Part shown: one piece after another, positions 9,299 to 18,425 of the stretch
How positions within the stretch are numbered: the stretch's first letter is position 1
Layout of the letters: every line of letters starts with the position of its first letter
NCBI GenBank assembly: GCA_009829735.1
Contig: CM020619.1
Coordinates: 22,469,554-22,533,553, forward strand
Length of the DNA stretch: 64,000 nt
Direction of reading: 5' to 3'
Origin: Pyropia yezoensis
Lineage: Eukaryota > Rhodophyta > Bangiophyceae > Bangiales > Bangiaceae
The notes under the pieces: model-generated
Told to the model about the DNA's origin: nothing
Databases searched by the model: none
What the model saw: the letters and a program-made list of their open reading frames with translations, nothing else
Program-made: the position numbers and the translations under genes

Positions 9299-11656
9299 CG
9301 ACGGTGACGGTGACGGTGACGGGGACGGGGACGGGGACGGCGACGGCCGCGGCCTGCGGCGGCGACGGCGGCGGCCGGCCCGGCTGGACCGGGAGCGGCG
9401 GGTGTACCTCTCCTCCATGGCCGTCCGCGCCGAGTACCGGCGGCTGGGCCTGGCGTCGGCGCTCGTCGCGCGCGTCGAGCGGATGGCCGGCGGGGAATGG
9501 GGGTCGGGCTGGAAAGTTGAGGGGGAGTTGTTTGCGCTGTGGATGACGCGACCGTGTCGGCCACGTCACTGTACTATATGTACATACAGTACTGTACTCT
9601 GCTCGCCCCGCGAGCGGCCAGTGCTCTCGGTGGAGGCGCCTCTGCTGTCCCTCTGACGCGGCGTCGTGACAGACCCGTCGTGGCTGGGTGCCTCCTTCCC
9701 TGGTGGGATCAGTGGCCGTGTGGGGGGTGGGCCGGCTGCGAGGCGCCCGCACGCGCGGCCGTGGTGCCGTCGGGTGTCAGGGGGGGAGGAAGGAGCTGTT
9801 TCCCGTTTTCGTTTCCCTTGGCCCTGGACTTTTTCTTCTTTCTTCCTCTTTTGTTCTGCTAGCTTACGTCCCGTTGCCCGCCTAAAGAGCGGTCGAAGTG
9901 CCACCACCCCCCCGGCGTACACACCCCCACCGCCGCCAACGGCGGCCGCCTTGCGGGTGGTTGGCGCCGCCCACGCGGTGGAGGCGGCGGTGGCGGCGGT
10001 GGCGGCGGCGGAGGCGGGGGGGGGGGTGGGTGAGGTGGCCAGGTGGGCGGCCATCTTGGCCGCCTCCCAATACCCCACCCGCGGGTCATTCAGGCCAGCG
10101 GTGAGGAGGACGGGTGGGTAGGCGGTGCCCGGCCGCACGTTGGTCACGGGCCGGATGAGTGCAGGGTCGATTACGTGGGCCGCACGGAGGAGCTGGGCGC
10201 CCACCTCAACATCGTCATTGACGTGTACAGTACATACATCCACCTCCGTCGCCCCCCCAAATGATACCAGTGGGGCGTGGGAGTGGGCGAATGGGGGGGA
10301 GGTGAGGGGGGGGGGGTGGGAGGGGCAGGCGGAGAGGCGTGGGAGGAAGGAGTGGAGCGCAGGGGGTGGGATACCGCGCCCCGTGGGCGCTCCCATTGGG
10401 CAGGGCGGCGCGCTGCCCTGCCCAATACCGCGCCCCGCGGGCGCTCCCATTGGGCAGGGCAGCGCGCTGCCCCCCATCCTGCCTCCTCCCCCTCCTCGCC
10501 TCCTCGTGCAGCCACCTGCAGGGGACAGTGTCCCCCGGCAGCCGACGGCCGGATGCATGGCGACTTGCCCCTCCCCATCCCCGCCTCCTCCCTCACCTCG
10601 CCTCCTCGTGCAGCCACCTGCAGGGGACAGTATCCTCCGGCAGCCGACGGCCGGATGCATGGCGACTAGCCCCTCCCCATCCCCGCCTCCCCCGCAGCCG
10701 CCACGCGCACGGATGGTTTGTCGCGGCCCCCTCCTATGCAGCCTCCGAGTGGCCGCTAGGCTCCCCACGCGTCCTGCCTCAGCAGAAAGGATGCCGCGCG
10801 CATGCGCCACCGTCCGCCGTCGTCACCCACCACGAATGCTTTCACGCCTTCTGCTCCACCCGTCGCCCCCTCCGACGGTACTCCCCTCACCGCCTTGTCC
10901 ACCATGCCTGTGACTCGGGAGCGAGACCCCGAGGAACGTGAAAGAGGCAATGAGCGGGCCAAAGTGCGGCGCCTGGAGCGAAAGGCTGCCGCCGCGGCTC
11001 TGGCAAGACGACCAACGGCGGCCGTGGCCGTGACGACGCCTCCAAGGACTGCGACCAGGCACTACGTTCCGGTCCCTGGCTGGCAGCCAGCCCGTCCCGG
11101 CCTCTGGCCGCTGCCCCCCGCCGCCCTTTGGCCGCCCCCCCCCCGACTTGCCCCTGCCCTGGAATGGGGAGCGCCGCCGCCAAGTGGGTTGGGTGGTGGA
11201 GTTCCTGCTCCTGTGCCCCCCCCCCGCCTTGCCCCTGCCCTGGCGTGGGGGGCGCCGCCGCCAAGTGGGGTGGGTGGTGGAGTTCCTGCTCCTGTGCCCC
11301 CCCCCCGCCTTGCCCCTGCCCTGGCGTGGGGGGCGCCGCCGCCAAGTGGGGTGGGTGGTGGAGTACCTGCTCCTGTGCCCCCCCCCCGCCTTGCCCCTGC
11401 CCTGGTGTGGGGGGCGCCGCCGCCAAGTGGGGTGGGTGGTGGAGTGCCTGCTCCTGTGCCCCCCCCCGGGGGTGGCCAATGTATTCCTCCACGTGGAGGC
11501 CACCAACGCCGCGGCGGTGGGGCTGTACGAGCGGTCGGGCTACGCGGTGTATGAGGCTGGCGCGGCGGGGGGGGGGGGGGGGGGGGGGGGGGTGCCCGCC
11601 TGGCTCCGCTCCCTCGCCAAGGCGTCGGACGTGCTGATGCGCAAGGCGGTGGTGGA
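8968..11656 (+). CDS. GNAT N-acetyltransferase in two parts, with frame change at a G32 run
   Basis: Part one runs from ATG 8968 to about 9505. It opens with a serine/alanine-rich leader that could be an organelle targeting peptide, then 'GVVVASVDAAVH' and 'LPNIVRLAA', a normal GNAT beta-strand order. A run of 32 G at 9267-9298 follows. After it the GNAT core 'VYLSSMAVRAEYRRLGLASAL' (9402 on) is in a different frame, so the run length as given breaks the gene. Motif A is R-R-L-G-L-A, the acetyl-CoA pyrophosphate loop. Part two (about 11467-11656) supplies 'VFLHVEATNAAAVGLYERSGY', the rest of the fold, and ends near 'VLMRKAV'. The 1.96 kb between them is an intron or an insertion, and its borders are not clear: there is no AG directly before the second part. 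The layout resembles plastid-type GNATs. Substrate is unknown. Confidence 0.65.
9267..9298 (+). repeat. 32-nt G homopolymer inside GNAT coding sequence
   Basis: Uninterrupted run of 32 G, followed at once by GGTGAC/GGGGAC hexamer repeats to about 9345. It falls between two GNAT motifs that lie in different frames. It may be a G-quadruplex or slippage site, or its length may be wrong in the assembly. Confidence 0.9.
10028..10225 (-). pseudogene. S9 (prolyl oligopeptidase family) C-terminal remnant, antisense between the GNAT halves
   Basis: The minus strand encodes 'RPVTNVRPGTAYPPVLLT', 'AGLNDPRVGYW' and 'EAAKMAAHL' in one frame. This is the segment of an S9 peptidase around the catalytic Asp. 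It matches the oligopeptidase B gene at 996-4119 (SPVDNVKPGVAYPAVLFTAGLH..) closely, but the intron that splits VGYW|EAAKM in that gene is absent here. The Ser and His regions are missing: sequence after 'EAAKMAAHL' falls into proline/alanine low complexity. It is therefore a fragment of an intronless or processed paralogue rather than a working enzyme. The minus frame around it stays open from about 10810 to 9566 only because of composition. Confidence 0.6.
10371..10478. repeat. 54-bp tandem duplication
   Basis: Two copies of a 54-base unit beginning ATACCGCGCCCC, at 10371 and 10425. Each contains GCTCCCATTGGGCAGGGC. Copies are nearly identical. It lies between the two halves of the GNAT gene. 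Confidence 0.85.
10499..10702. repeat. 102-bp tandem duplication
   Basis: Two copies of a 102-base unit starting CCTCCTCGTGCAGCC, at 10499 and 10601. They differ at only a few bases until about 10690. Second of three minisatellites between the GNAT halves. The period, like the other two, is a multiple of three. Confidence 0.85.
11141..11467. repeat. 81-bp minisatellite, four copies
   Basis: Four copies with the shared word GCCCCTGCCCT at 11150, 11231, 11312 and 11393, so the period is exactly 81. Each copy holds GCGCCGCCGCCAAGTGG and a C run. The array ends at the base where the second half of the GNAT gene begins. All three forward frames are open through it, giving repeats of 27 residues, so coding potential cannot be judged from openness. 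Confidence 0.9.
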
Positions 11657-11693
11657 CGGCGTGCGGCCGGCGGTGGCCCTCCGGTCAGACATT

Positions 11694-11710
11694 GCCGAGG
11701 TGGACGAAGT

Positions 11711-11750
<40 letters not shown>

Positions 11751-14700
11751 GGGCGGGGTGCGGGTCGGCGTCACGCCGGCACGGCGCCCGCCGGCAGGCG
11801 GGGTGGGGCCCGCCGCCGCGGCAGCGGGGTGGCGGCGGGCGTCCTCCCCCGCGCCGACCTGACCGCCGCCCTCCTCGACGGCGACGGCACGGGCGCGGCG
11901 GCGCTGCTGCCGCCCCTGTGTGCGGTGGCGGGCCTCGGCCGGGGGGGGGTGCTCCACCCGCCGGGTGTTGCCGCCGCCGCCGACGCCCTCGCCGCCCGCA
12001 CGGCGCTCGAGGTGGCCGCCGCCGCCGCCCGCGTCGGCGGGCCGCTTCCGTCGGCGGCGGGGGCGCGCACTCGCCTGCCCGCCGTCGAAGTGGGCGAGTG
12101 TGCCTGTGTCGGTTCGGCAGGGGGAGTGGCGGCGCTGGTCTCTGCGCTTGACGAGTGGGGGGGGGAGGCGGCCGCGGCCCGCGCGGTCACCCTGCGGGCG
12201 CTCGTGTTGCCGGCATTGGCACGCCGTTGCGGAGGGGGGGGGCGCTCCCGGCGGGGCCCCTGCGGGTGTACTGCTTCCCTTGAGGGGGTGAGGGGGGCAG
12301 CTGTGTGTACGGACGTTGCGATGGAGGTGGCGTCTCAGACGGTGGCGGCGCTGGGGGTAGGGGGGGGGCGCCCCCCAGACCTGGGTATCCCGCAGGGATG
12401 GCTGCGCGACGCCGTTGGACCAGCCGGAGGGGGTGGCAGCGGCGGCGGGGAAGACGCTGCCGGTGGCTGCTGGGACCCCTCGTTGAAGGTGCTTGCAACT
12501 GACCCGTGGGTGCCTCGGCATCCCGCCCCGAGCGGCGGCGGCGATGGCGGCGGCAATGACAAGCCGGGCACACCTCCCGGCGCGGCAGCGGCACCGGCTG
12601 ATGACGCCGCCGTGGACCTTTTTGCGGCTGCTCTGCCGTGCGCCACCGAGCGGTCGCTGGTGCGGGCGCTGGTGATGGCGACGCCGCTGACAGAGCGCCA
12701 GGCAGTACTGGACGCTGCGTGGGCGGCTTTGGTGCTGCAGCTGACTGCAGGTAGCGGGGGCGGTGGCTGCGGTGGCAGCGGCTGCGGTGGAGGCGGTGAC
12801 AGCGACGACGGTGGGAGCGAGGGAGGGGGGGGGGGTCCGGCGAGAGTGAGGGGAGTCCACTGGGCCCGCCTGATGGTGGTGCTCCACGCCACGCCAGGAG
12901 CGGCAGGGGGGGTGCTCGCCGGCCTGGCGGCTGTGCTTGCGGCGGGGGCGTCGTCTGACGTCGATGGCGGGCCTGTCAGCGGCGGTCGGGGTGCGGCGGA
13001 GGCGGCCGTCGCCGCGGCAGTGACCGTTGCGCGACACGTGTCGCTGGCCGCAGCGACTGCGGCGGTGGTTGCCCAGGCGGCCGCCGCATCTGGCGTCGGC
13101 ATGGCCGCCCGTGGTGCGGGGGACGGGCGTGCAGCGGTAGGGGGGGATGCTCTTTCGCCCGCGGTTGGGGGCACTCCCTTCGCTGCCGCCGCGCTCGGCA
13201 GCGCCCCCGCCGGAGCTGCTGGCTGGGCGCCCACCCCGGCGGACGCTGACGCGGTGGCCACCGTGTCGGCCCGCGCGTACGAGGCGTGGCTCCGCTCCGC
13301 CGTCGCGGGTGACACTGGGGAGGGCGGTCGCGCCAGTCGTGACGGCGGCGGGTGCGCTGGTGGCGGCCGCCGCCCTGGAGTAGCGCCGCTGCTCGCGGCG
13401 GTCCTCGCTGCGGCCATCCCCGCCGAGCCACCGCGGCGCCTCCGCGCCTCTCTGCGCGCGCTGACGGGGGTGGCGGGAGCGGAGGAGTACCTCCAGCTGG
13501 CGCGGGCGCGACTGCGCGAGCTGTGGGCGGAGCGGCGACGGCTTGGCAACGGCGTCGGGGAGGGGGGGGACGAGATGGAGGGTGGGTGGGGGACTCCCCC
13601 ACCTGACGGTGACGACGGATGGGATGGGGATGGCGAGGGAGGGTGGGTCAGCCACGCCAGGGAAGCCGAGGCCGACTCCCCCGCTGCCGAGGTCCACGCC
13701 TACGTCCTTGAATGGGCGCGGTCGGGCGGGCGGGCGCTCCCCGATGCGCTCATCCGGGAGGCGTTGTTCACACGCTACCGCTTCCGCTCGCGCACGGTGC
13801 CGCTGCTGCTTGCCGCGTCGACGGCGCCACCAGACTCCGTCCTGGCTGTCCACTTTCAACAAGGCGGGCTGGCTGATTACAACCGCGCGCGGCTGGGGCT
13901 GGTCGACGCCCTCGCCGGCCAAGCAGGGAAGCGGGTGATTTTTGCCGCCGAGGCTCAAGCCGCCGCCGTTGCGATTGGCGCCGCCACCGCTGCCGCCGAG
14001 GCAGCGTCGGCGGAGCGGGCGCGCCGGGCAGCGGCGGGCTCGTCGCGGGCGGGTGGCGGCGGCGTGGTGGCGGCCCCTGGCGGGGGGGCTTCCCTGGAGT
14101 CGCTCGTAACGGCGTTTGCGGTGGCCGCCCGCCGAGACGGCGGCGGCACCGCCCCGCTGGGCGAGGCGGACGCTCTCGCCGCCGCCCTCGTCGCCGCGAC
14201 GGGTGGCGCCGTCCGGGGGGCACCCGCCGCTGACGGCAGGGTGGGGGTGCCTGCAACGGAAGTCGCCGCCACCACCGCTGCCGATGAGCTCCTCAATGTG
14301 CTCGTGGCGGAGGTGCTGCGAGCTGCCGGAGAGCATCTGGGCCTACCGCCAGTGCCTGCCGGTGGACGCGCCTGTGCCGGTGGACGCCGCGGTGGGCAGT
14401 GGCGCCGCCCCCCCCCGCTACGGGGCAGCATCGGTTGTGGGTGCCGGCCGCGCGGGTGTGGCGGCGCCACCGCCCCGACACGACCGGCGGCCACTACCCC
14501 GTGGCGCTGCCAAAACCGGCAGACCGCCACTGGCGGGCGGGCAGTGCCGTCTGGGGCAACAGGCCGGGGGGACCGCCGACTCCTCCCCCGCCTCGACGCG
14601 GCGGTGTCAAAGCGGCGGCAGCGGCCGGCTGCAGAGGACGTGGCCGTCGTGCAACGTGGATGGTTGGACAGGAGCAGTCGCCTTCGGACAGTTGTGGGTG

Positions 14701-15110
14701 CGGCCGGCCCGTCAGGTGCGGGCAGTGCCGCCAAGACACACACGCAAAGGGGCGTGGACCACCTCCCTCGGCGCCGGGGGTGCGGGCGGCCTTCGCCCTA
14801 TGCACCCTCGGCGCAGAGGGCGAAGGCCGCCCGCCCGTGGCACTGCGCAGAGGTGAAAACCCAACGGCAGTGCACCGTCCCGTCCATCACGCCAGACGAG
14901 TTGGGGATGGGGAGTGCAGACGGCCAGAGAGTCTGGGTCTGCCGAAACGGCGCAAAGGGGGCGGCGCGCGCCAGCCCGCGTCTGCGGCTCTGCCCCCATC
15001 CGTGCATGGTGGCCCGTACCCCCTGCGGTAGCACGCCCGTTCGTCTTTCCAGGAGCGTCTGTGCACGCCGCCATTCCTTCTTGTCCTGTCTCCTACGCCC
15101 GACAAGGTGA
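11694..15110 (+). CDS. Long alanine-rich protein, FANCA-like (tentative)
   Basis: One frame, continuous with GNAT part two, stays open to TGA 15108-15110 (about 1140 codons after the GNAT part). It is alpha-helical and Ala/Leu-rich, with Gly-rich insertions. A block at about 13480-13940 reads 'EEYLQLARARLRELW', then 'ALPDALIREALFTRYRF', 'RSRTVPLLLAAS' and 'RARLGLVDALAGQAGKRV'. This order matches the conserved part of Fanconi anaemia protein A (LAKTRL.., IP..VMEASIFRRPYY, FLPALL.., FIESLKRADKIP). FANCA is a helical-repeat scaffold of the nuclear Fanconi core complex, which acts in DNA interstrand crosslink repair. Only this block is recognisable. Past about 14380 the residue mix changes and the true frame or end may differ. 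Whether it is fused to the GNAT or has its own start is open: no stop separates them, but stops are rare here by composition. Confidence 0.42.
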
Positions 15111-15180
15111 GAGGGGAGGCACCCGAAATAGACGGTCCGGGACAGGAGAGCGGGTGCTCGGCGCCCCACAGAGGCTAACA

Positions 15181-15330
15181 TGATAGCCCCAGTTATTGTG
15201 AGTCCCGTAAACAGTGGACGTGCACGGGTCGTGCAGTGTGGGTTTGATTGGTCCAGTGGCCGATATTCGACATGATCACGACACGAGCACGTCCACTTTT
15301 TATGGGACGCACTATAAATAACAGGGGTGG
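15181..15330. repeat. Long imperfect inverted repeat upstream of MsrB
   Basis: Left arm 15181-15223 and right arm 15287-15330 are reverse complements with few changes. The inner 11 bases (AGTGGACGTGC at 15213-15223 and GCACGTCCACT at 15287-15297) match perfectly, and 20 of 23 inner positions match. Outer parts align as AATAAC-GGGG blocks with a TATA insertion in the right arm. Shorter complementary words (TCGTG/CACGA) continue inward toward about 15255. Size and shape suggest a MITE-like element or a cruciform. Confidence 0.7.
15313..15320 (+). promoter_or_regulatory. TATAAATA, possible TATA box of the MsrB gene
   Basis: TATAAATA lies 223 bases upstream of the MsrB ATG, inside the right arm of the palindrome, where the left arm lacks the TATA bases. 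It is a good TATA match in GC-rich surroundings, but the distance means a long 5' leader would be needed. Confidence 0.3.
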
Positions 15331-15542
15331 GGCGTACTGTAAGAGGCATCGTCGCCCACTCATGATCCGGGCCATCCCCTCGGGCCGCTGCAGCTGCAGC
15401 CTCCCCCTTCCACCGTCCTCCTTCCCAAGGTGAGCTCCCGTCTTGGTCGTGCTCCCTCCACGACCCACCGGCCGTTGCGGCAGCACTGCTCCCCCCCCCC
15501 CCGCCCCCCCCCTCCCCTCCTGCCGCCCCCTCCCTCCCCACC

Positions 15543-15700
15543 ATGGCCTTCGGTGGTCCACCGCTGCCGCTACAACTGCCACTGAGGGCCTGGCGGCGAC
15601 TGGGGCGCCCCCCGCCCGCGTCCCCCCCCTGCCCCTCGTGTCGGCCCACCCCCCCCCGGCCCTGTCGGCGGCCGCCGCCGCCGCTGCTGTCACCGCTGTC

Positions 15701-15734
<34 letters not shown>

Positions 15735-16232
15735 CCGGCGGTCGCGTGCCTCCCCCGCACCGACGCCGACTGGCGGGGCCGCCTCCCCCCCGCCGCGTAC
15801 GAGGTGCTCCGGCGGGGCCGCACCGAGCCGCCCGGCTCGTCGGCGTGGGCGGCCGCCGGCGCCGCCCCCGCCGGGTCGGCCTTTGCCTGCGCCGCCTGCG
15901 GGGCGGGCCCGCTCTTTGACGCCGCCGCCCAGTACGACCACCCCTACCCGCCCGCCGCCGACGGCACGCCGGGGGCGGTGGGGGGCAAGTGGCCAACGTT
16001 TGGGGCGGCCCGCCGGGGGGCCCCCCTGGCGGTCCGCCGCAAGGACGTGATCCTGTTTGACACGCTCGTCCGGCAGGGGGGGGTGGCGTGCGGGCAGTGT
16101 GGGAGCCACCTGGGCGACGTCTTTTGGGACCGGGTGGGGGGGAGGGGGGGGAGGGGGGGCCGACGGGGGGGGAGGAACGCTGGTGCATCAATGGCGTCGC
16201 GCTGCGGCTGGTGCCCACGTCGGGGGGGGGGG
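15543..16232 (+). CDS. Peptide methionine-R-sulfoxide reductase (MsrB), frame broken at G runs
   Basis: Reduces the R form of methionine sulfoxide in proteins. From ATG 15543 a Pro/Ser/Arg-rich leader of about 60 residues precedes 'AYEVLRRGRTEPPGSSAW', the MsrB entry motif. The zinc-binding pairs are present: C-x2-C at 15888-15899 (CAAC) and at 16089-16100 (CGQC, followed by GSHLGDVF). The catalytic motif 'RWCINGVALRLV' (Cys codon 16184-16186) is in another frame, after a series of G runs at 16135-16170. Either these runs are miscounted or a frame change or splice occurs there. The usual 'KYDSGxGWP' segment is replaced by 'QYDHPYPP' plus an insertion before 'KWPTF', so it is a divergent member. 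The leader suggests an organelle, by inference. The 3' end meets the convergent zinc-finger gene. Confidence 0.8.
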
Positions 16233-16856
16233 ACACGGCGGCGGGGGCACCCGGGGGGGGGGACGCCCAGCCGCCGTCGGGGGCACGCCCACAGGGGGAG
16301 GCCGCGGGCGGCGGCGCTGCGGGGGGGGGGGGTGACGCCGTGCAGGGGGGTCCCCCTGCTTTCTTTGTGCTTCTCCTTCTTTTCTTTTGTGTCGTTCGCC
16401 CCCGCCCCGCCCGTCGGCGGCCATTGCCGCCACGCGCCTACCTACAGGCGGTGCAGGGGCCAGCCGCTGTAGGGGAGCCCCCCTCCCCCTCCCCCACCTC
16501 CAGCCCACGCGCCTCCTCCCCCTCCCGCTCCTGCTCCTCCTATTCCTCCGCCTCCTCCTCCGCCTCCGCCTCCTCCCTCCCCTCCCCCCCCCCCCCACCC
16601 CCGCCAGGGCCCCCCCCCCCCCAGCCCCCCCCCCGCCCCCCCCGGCCGCGTCCTTTCCGTGCACCGCCTGTAGGTGCCGCCGCAGGTGGGAGGCCTGGCC
16701 AAACGCGGCGCCACACGCGCCACACCTGTGGGGGCGCAGCCGCAGGTGGACGGTGCGCTCATGGACGCGCAGGACGGAGCGGTGCTGGAAGCGCTTGCCA
16801 CACCGCCCACACACAGCGGGGCGGCTGCCGCCGCGGCCGCCGCCGCCGCCGCGGCC

Positions 16857-16887
<31 letters not shown>

Positions 16888-17302
16888 ACGCCACCATCGC
16901 TGACGCCGCCGCCTGTCGAGGCGGCGCCGCCACCCCGTGCCCGCCGGGGGGTCCCCCCGCCGCCGCTGCTGCCGCTCCCCCCCCCCCCGGCGGCGGCGGC
17001 GGCGCCACCGGCAGCGGCGGCAGCGGGGCCCCCGCTGCCGCCGCCGGCCGCCGGGCGGTCGTGGACGGCGAGCTCGTGGCGGATCAGGTGGCCCAGCTTG
17101 GAGAAGGTTGCCAAGCAGCTGCGGCACGCGTGGAGGGGCGCCGGCGGCGGGGAGGGGGGGGGCGGCGGCTGCAGCAGCTGGTGGTTGTCGTGGTGGGGGG
17201 GGGGGCGGAGGCCTCCATGGACGCCGCCACCACCGCTGGGCGGCGGGAAGGGGGGCGGCAGCGGGTGGTGCAGCAGCGGCAGGGTGGACCCCTCGAGGGG
17301 GT

Positions 17303-17333
<31 letters not shown>

Positions 17334-18228
17334 GCACCTGGTGCTACCGCCGCCGCTGCTGCCGTGGAGGGGTACGGGCGGGGGGAGCGCCCAGGGGACA
17401 CCCGCCAGGGGCAACGGCGGCAGCAGCCGCTGCCCCGACGCCGCGGGGGGGGGGACGCCCGCGGCCGCTGTGGCGGTGCCAACGGCGGGGGCGGCGGCGG
17501 CGGCGGGCGGCGCCGCCACGGCGGGGGCGGGGGGCCCCGCCGGTGGCGTTGCCCGCCGCCGCGCATCTGCCGGCGGTAGGGGAAGCGGGGGCGGGGTGGG
17601 GGTGCGGTGGACACTGCCGACGCCGCCGCCGCCGCCGCTGCCGCCAATCATACCATCGATGCCCGTCGGGGTGGTGGCGGTCGACGATGACGTCGGCGCA
17701 GCCGCCGCCGCCGCCGCCGGCACCGGGTTGCACAGGCTGGCAATGGACAGGCCACGACGGGGGAGCGGGGTGGCTGCGACCGCCCAGTGGCTGTCGTGCG
17801 TCGCTGGTGGGGCGGCCGGCGGCCAGTGGTGGGTGGCGGCCGCCCATGGTGGTGGCGGCGCCGCGGCTGTTGTCGCCCCGCCCGCCACCGCCACCGCCGC
17901 CGCCGGGCCGGCCGCGGGGGAGAGACGCGGGGCGGGCGTCCAGGCGGGCGCCGTCACGGACGGCGGCGGCGGCGGCGGCGGCGGGTGCAGCGGGGGCCAC
18001 CCCCCAGCGGTGGTGCTGGCCAGCCCGCCGCTGCCGCCGCCGGCAGCGCCGCTGCCGGCCACGTCGGCACGGGCAGCCCCGCCGGGCAGGGACGACCACG
18101 GGCGCACCGGCGGGTGGCCCCACACCTCCACCCACCGCACGTCGGGGCCACCGGGGGCAGTGGCGGCGGCGGCGGCGGCGGCAGCCATGTCACCGCGTAC
18201 CGCGGTGGTGGTCATGATCGAGCGCGGA

Positions 18229-18265
<37 letters not shown>

Positions 18266-18425
18266 GTGGTGGTGGTGGCGGCGGTCCGAGTAGCAGCGGT
18301 GGCAGCGAGACGGGACGGACCGGCCGGGGTGCTGCCGGCGGGGGCGGGGGGGACGGCGGCGGCTGGTCGTCCCGCCGCGCCGTGAAGCGTGCCGACGACG
18401 CGCCCGCGGGAGGATCCTTGGCCAT
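16188..18425 (-). CDS. C2H2 zinc-finger protein, three fingers
   Basis: Probable DNA-binding nuclear protein. ATG at 18425 (MAKDPPAG) opens a frame of up to 745 residues. Three fingers each show exact C-x2-C-x12-H-x4-H spacing: finger 1 'CRSCLATF..RHELAVH' at about residues 433-454 (17061-17128), finger 2 'CGRCGKRF..VHERTVH' at about 538-559, and finger 3 'CGACGAAF..RHLQAVH' at about 566-587 (16660-16730). Fingers 2 and 3 are joined by a seven-residue linker. Finger 1 is about 83 Gly/Ala-rich residues away, so the pair probably binds as a unit. The rest is low-complexity Pro/Ala/Gly. The C-terminal 170 residues after the fingers are Gly then Arg/Pro rich and overlap the end of MsrB, so the real stop is probably earlier and hidden by a C-run length error. 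Confidence 0.72.

Noticed and set aside
10371-11467. Tandem arrays as a CRISPR array
   Set aside because: Repeats are contiguous with no unique spacers, there are too few units, and no cas genes are present; the genome is eukaryotic.
11685-14336. Long open frame on the minus strand opposite the FANCA-like protein
   Set aside because: Arg/Gly/Pro-rich with no domain; open only because stops are rare in this base composition. The plus frame has regular helical residue patterns.
14798-15823. 341-codon minus frame across the palindrome upstream of MsrB
   Set aside because: Crosses both arms of the inverted repeat and has no domain; compositional.
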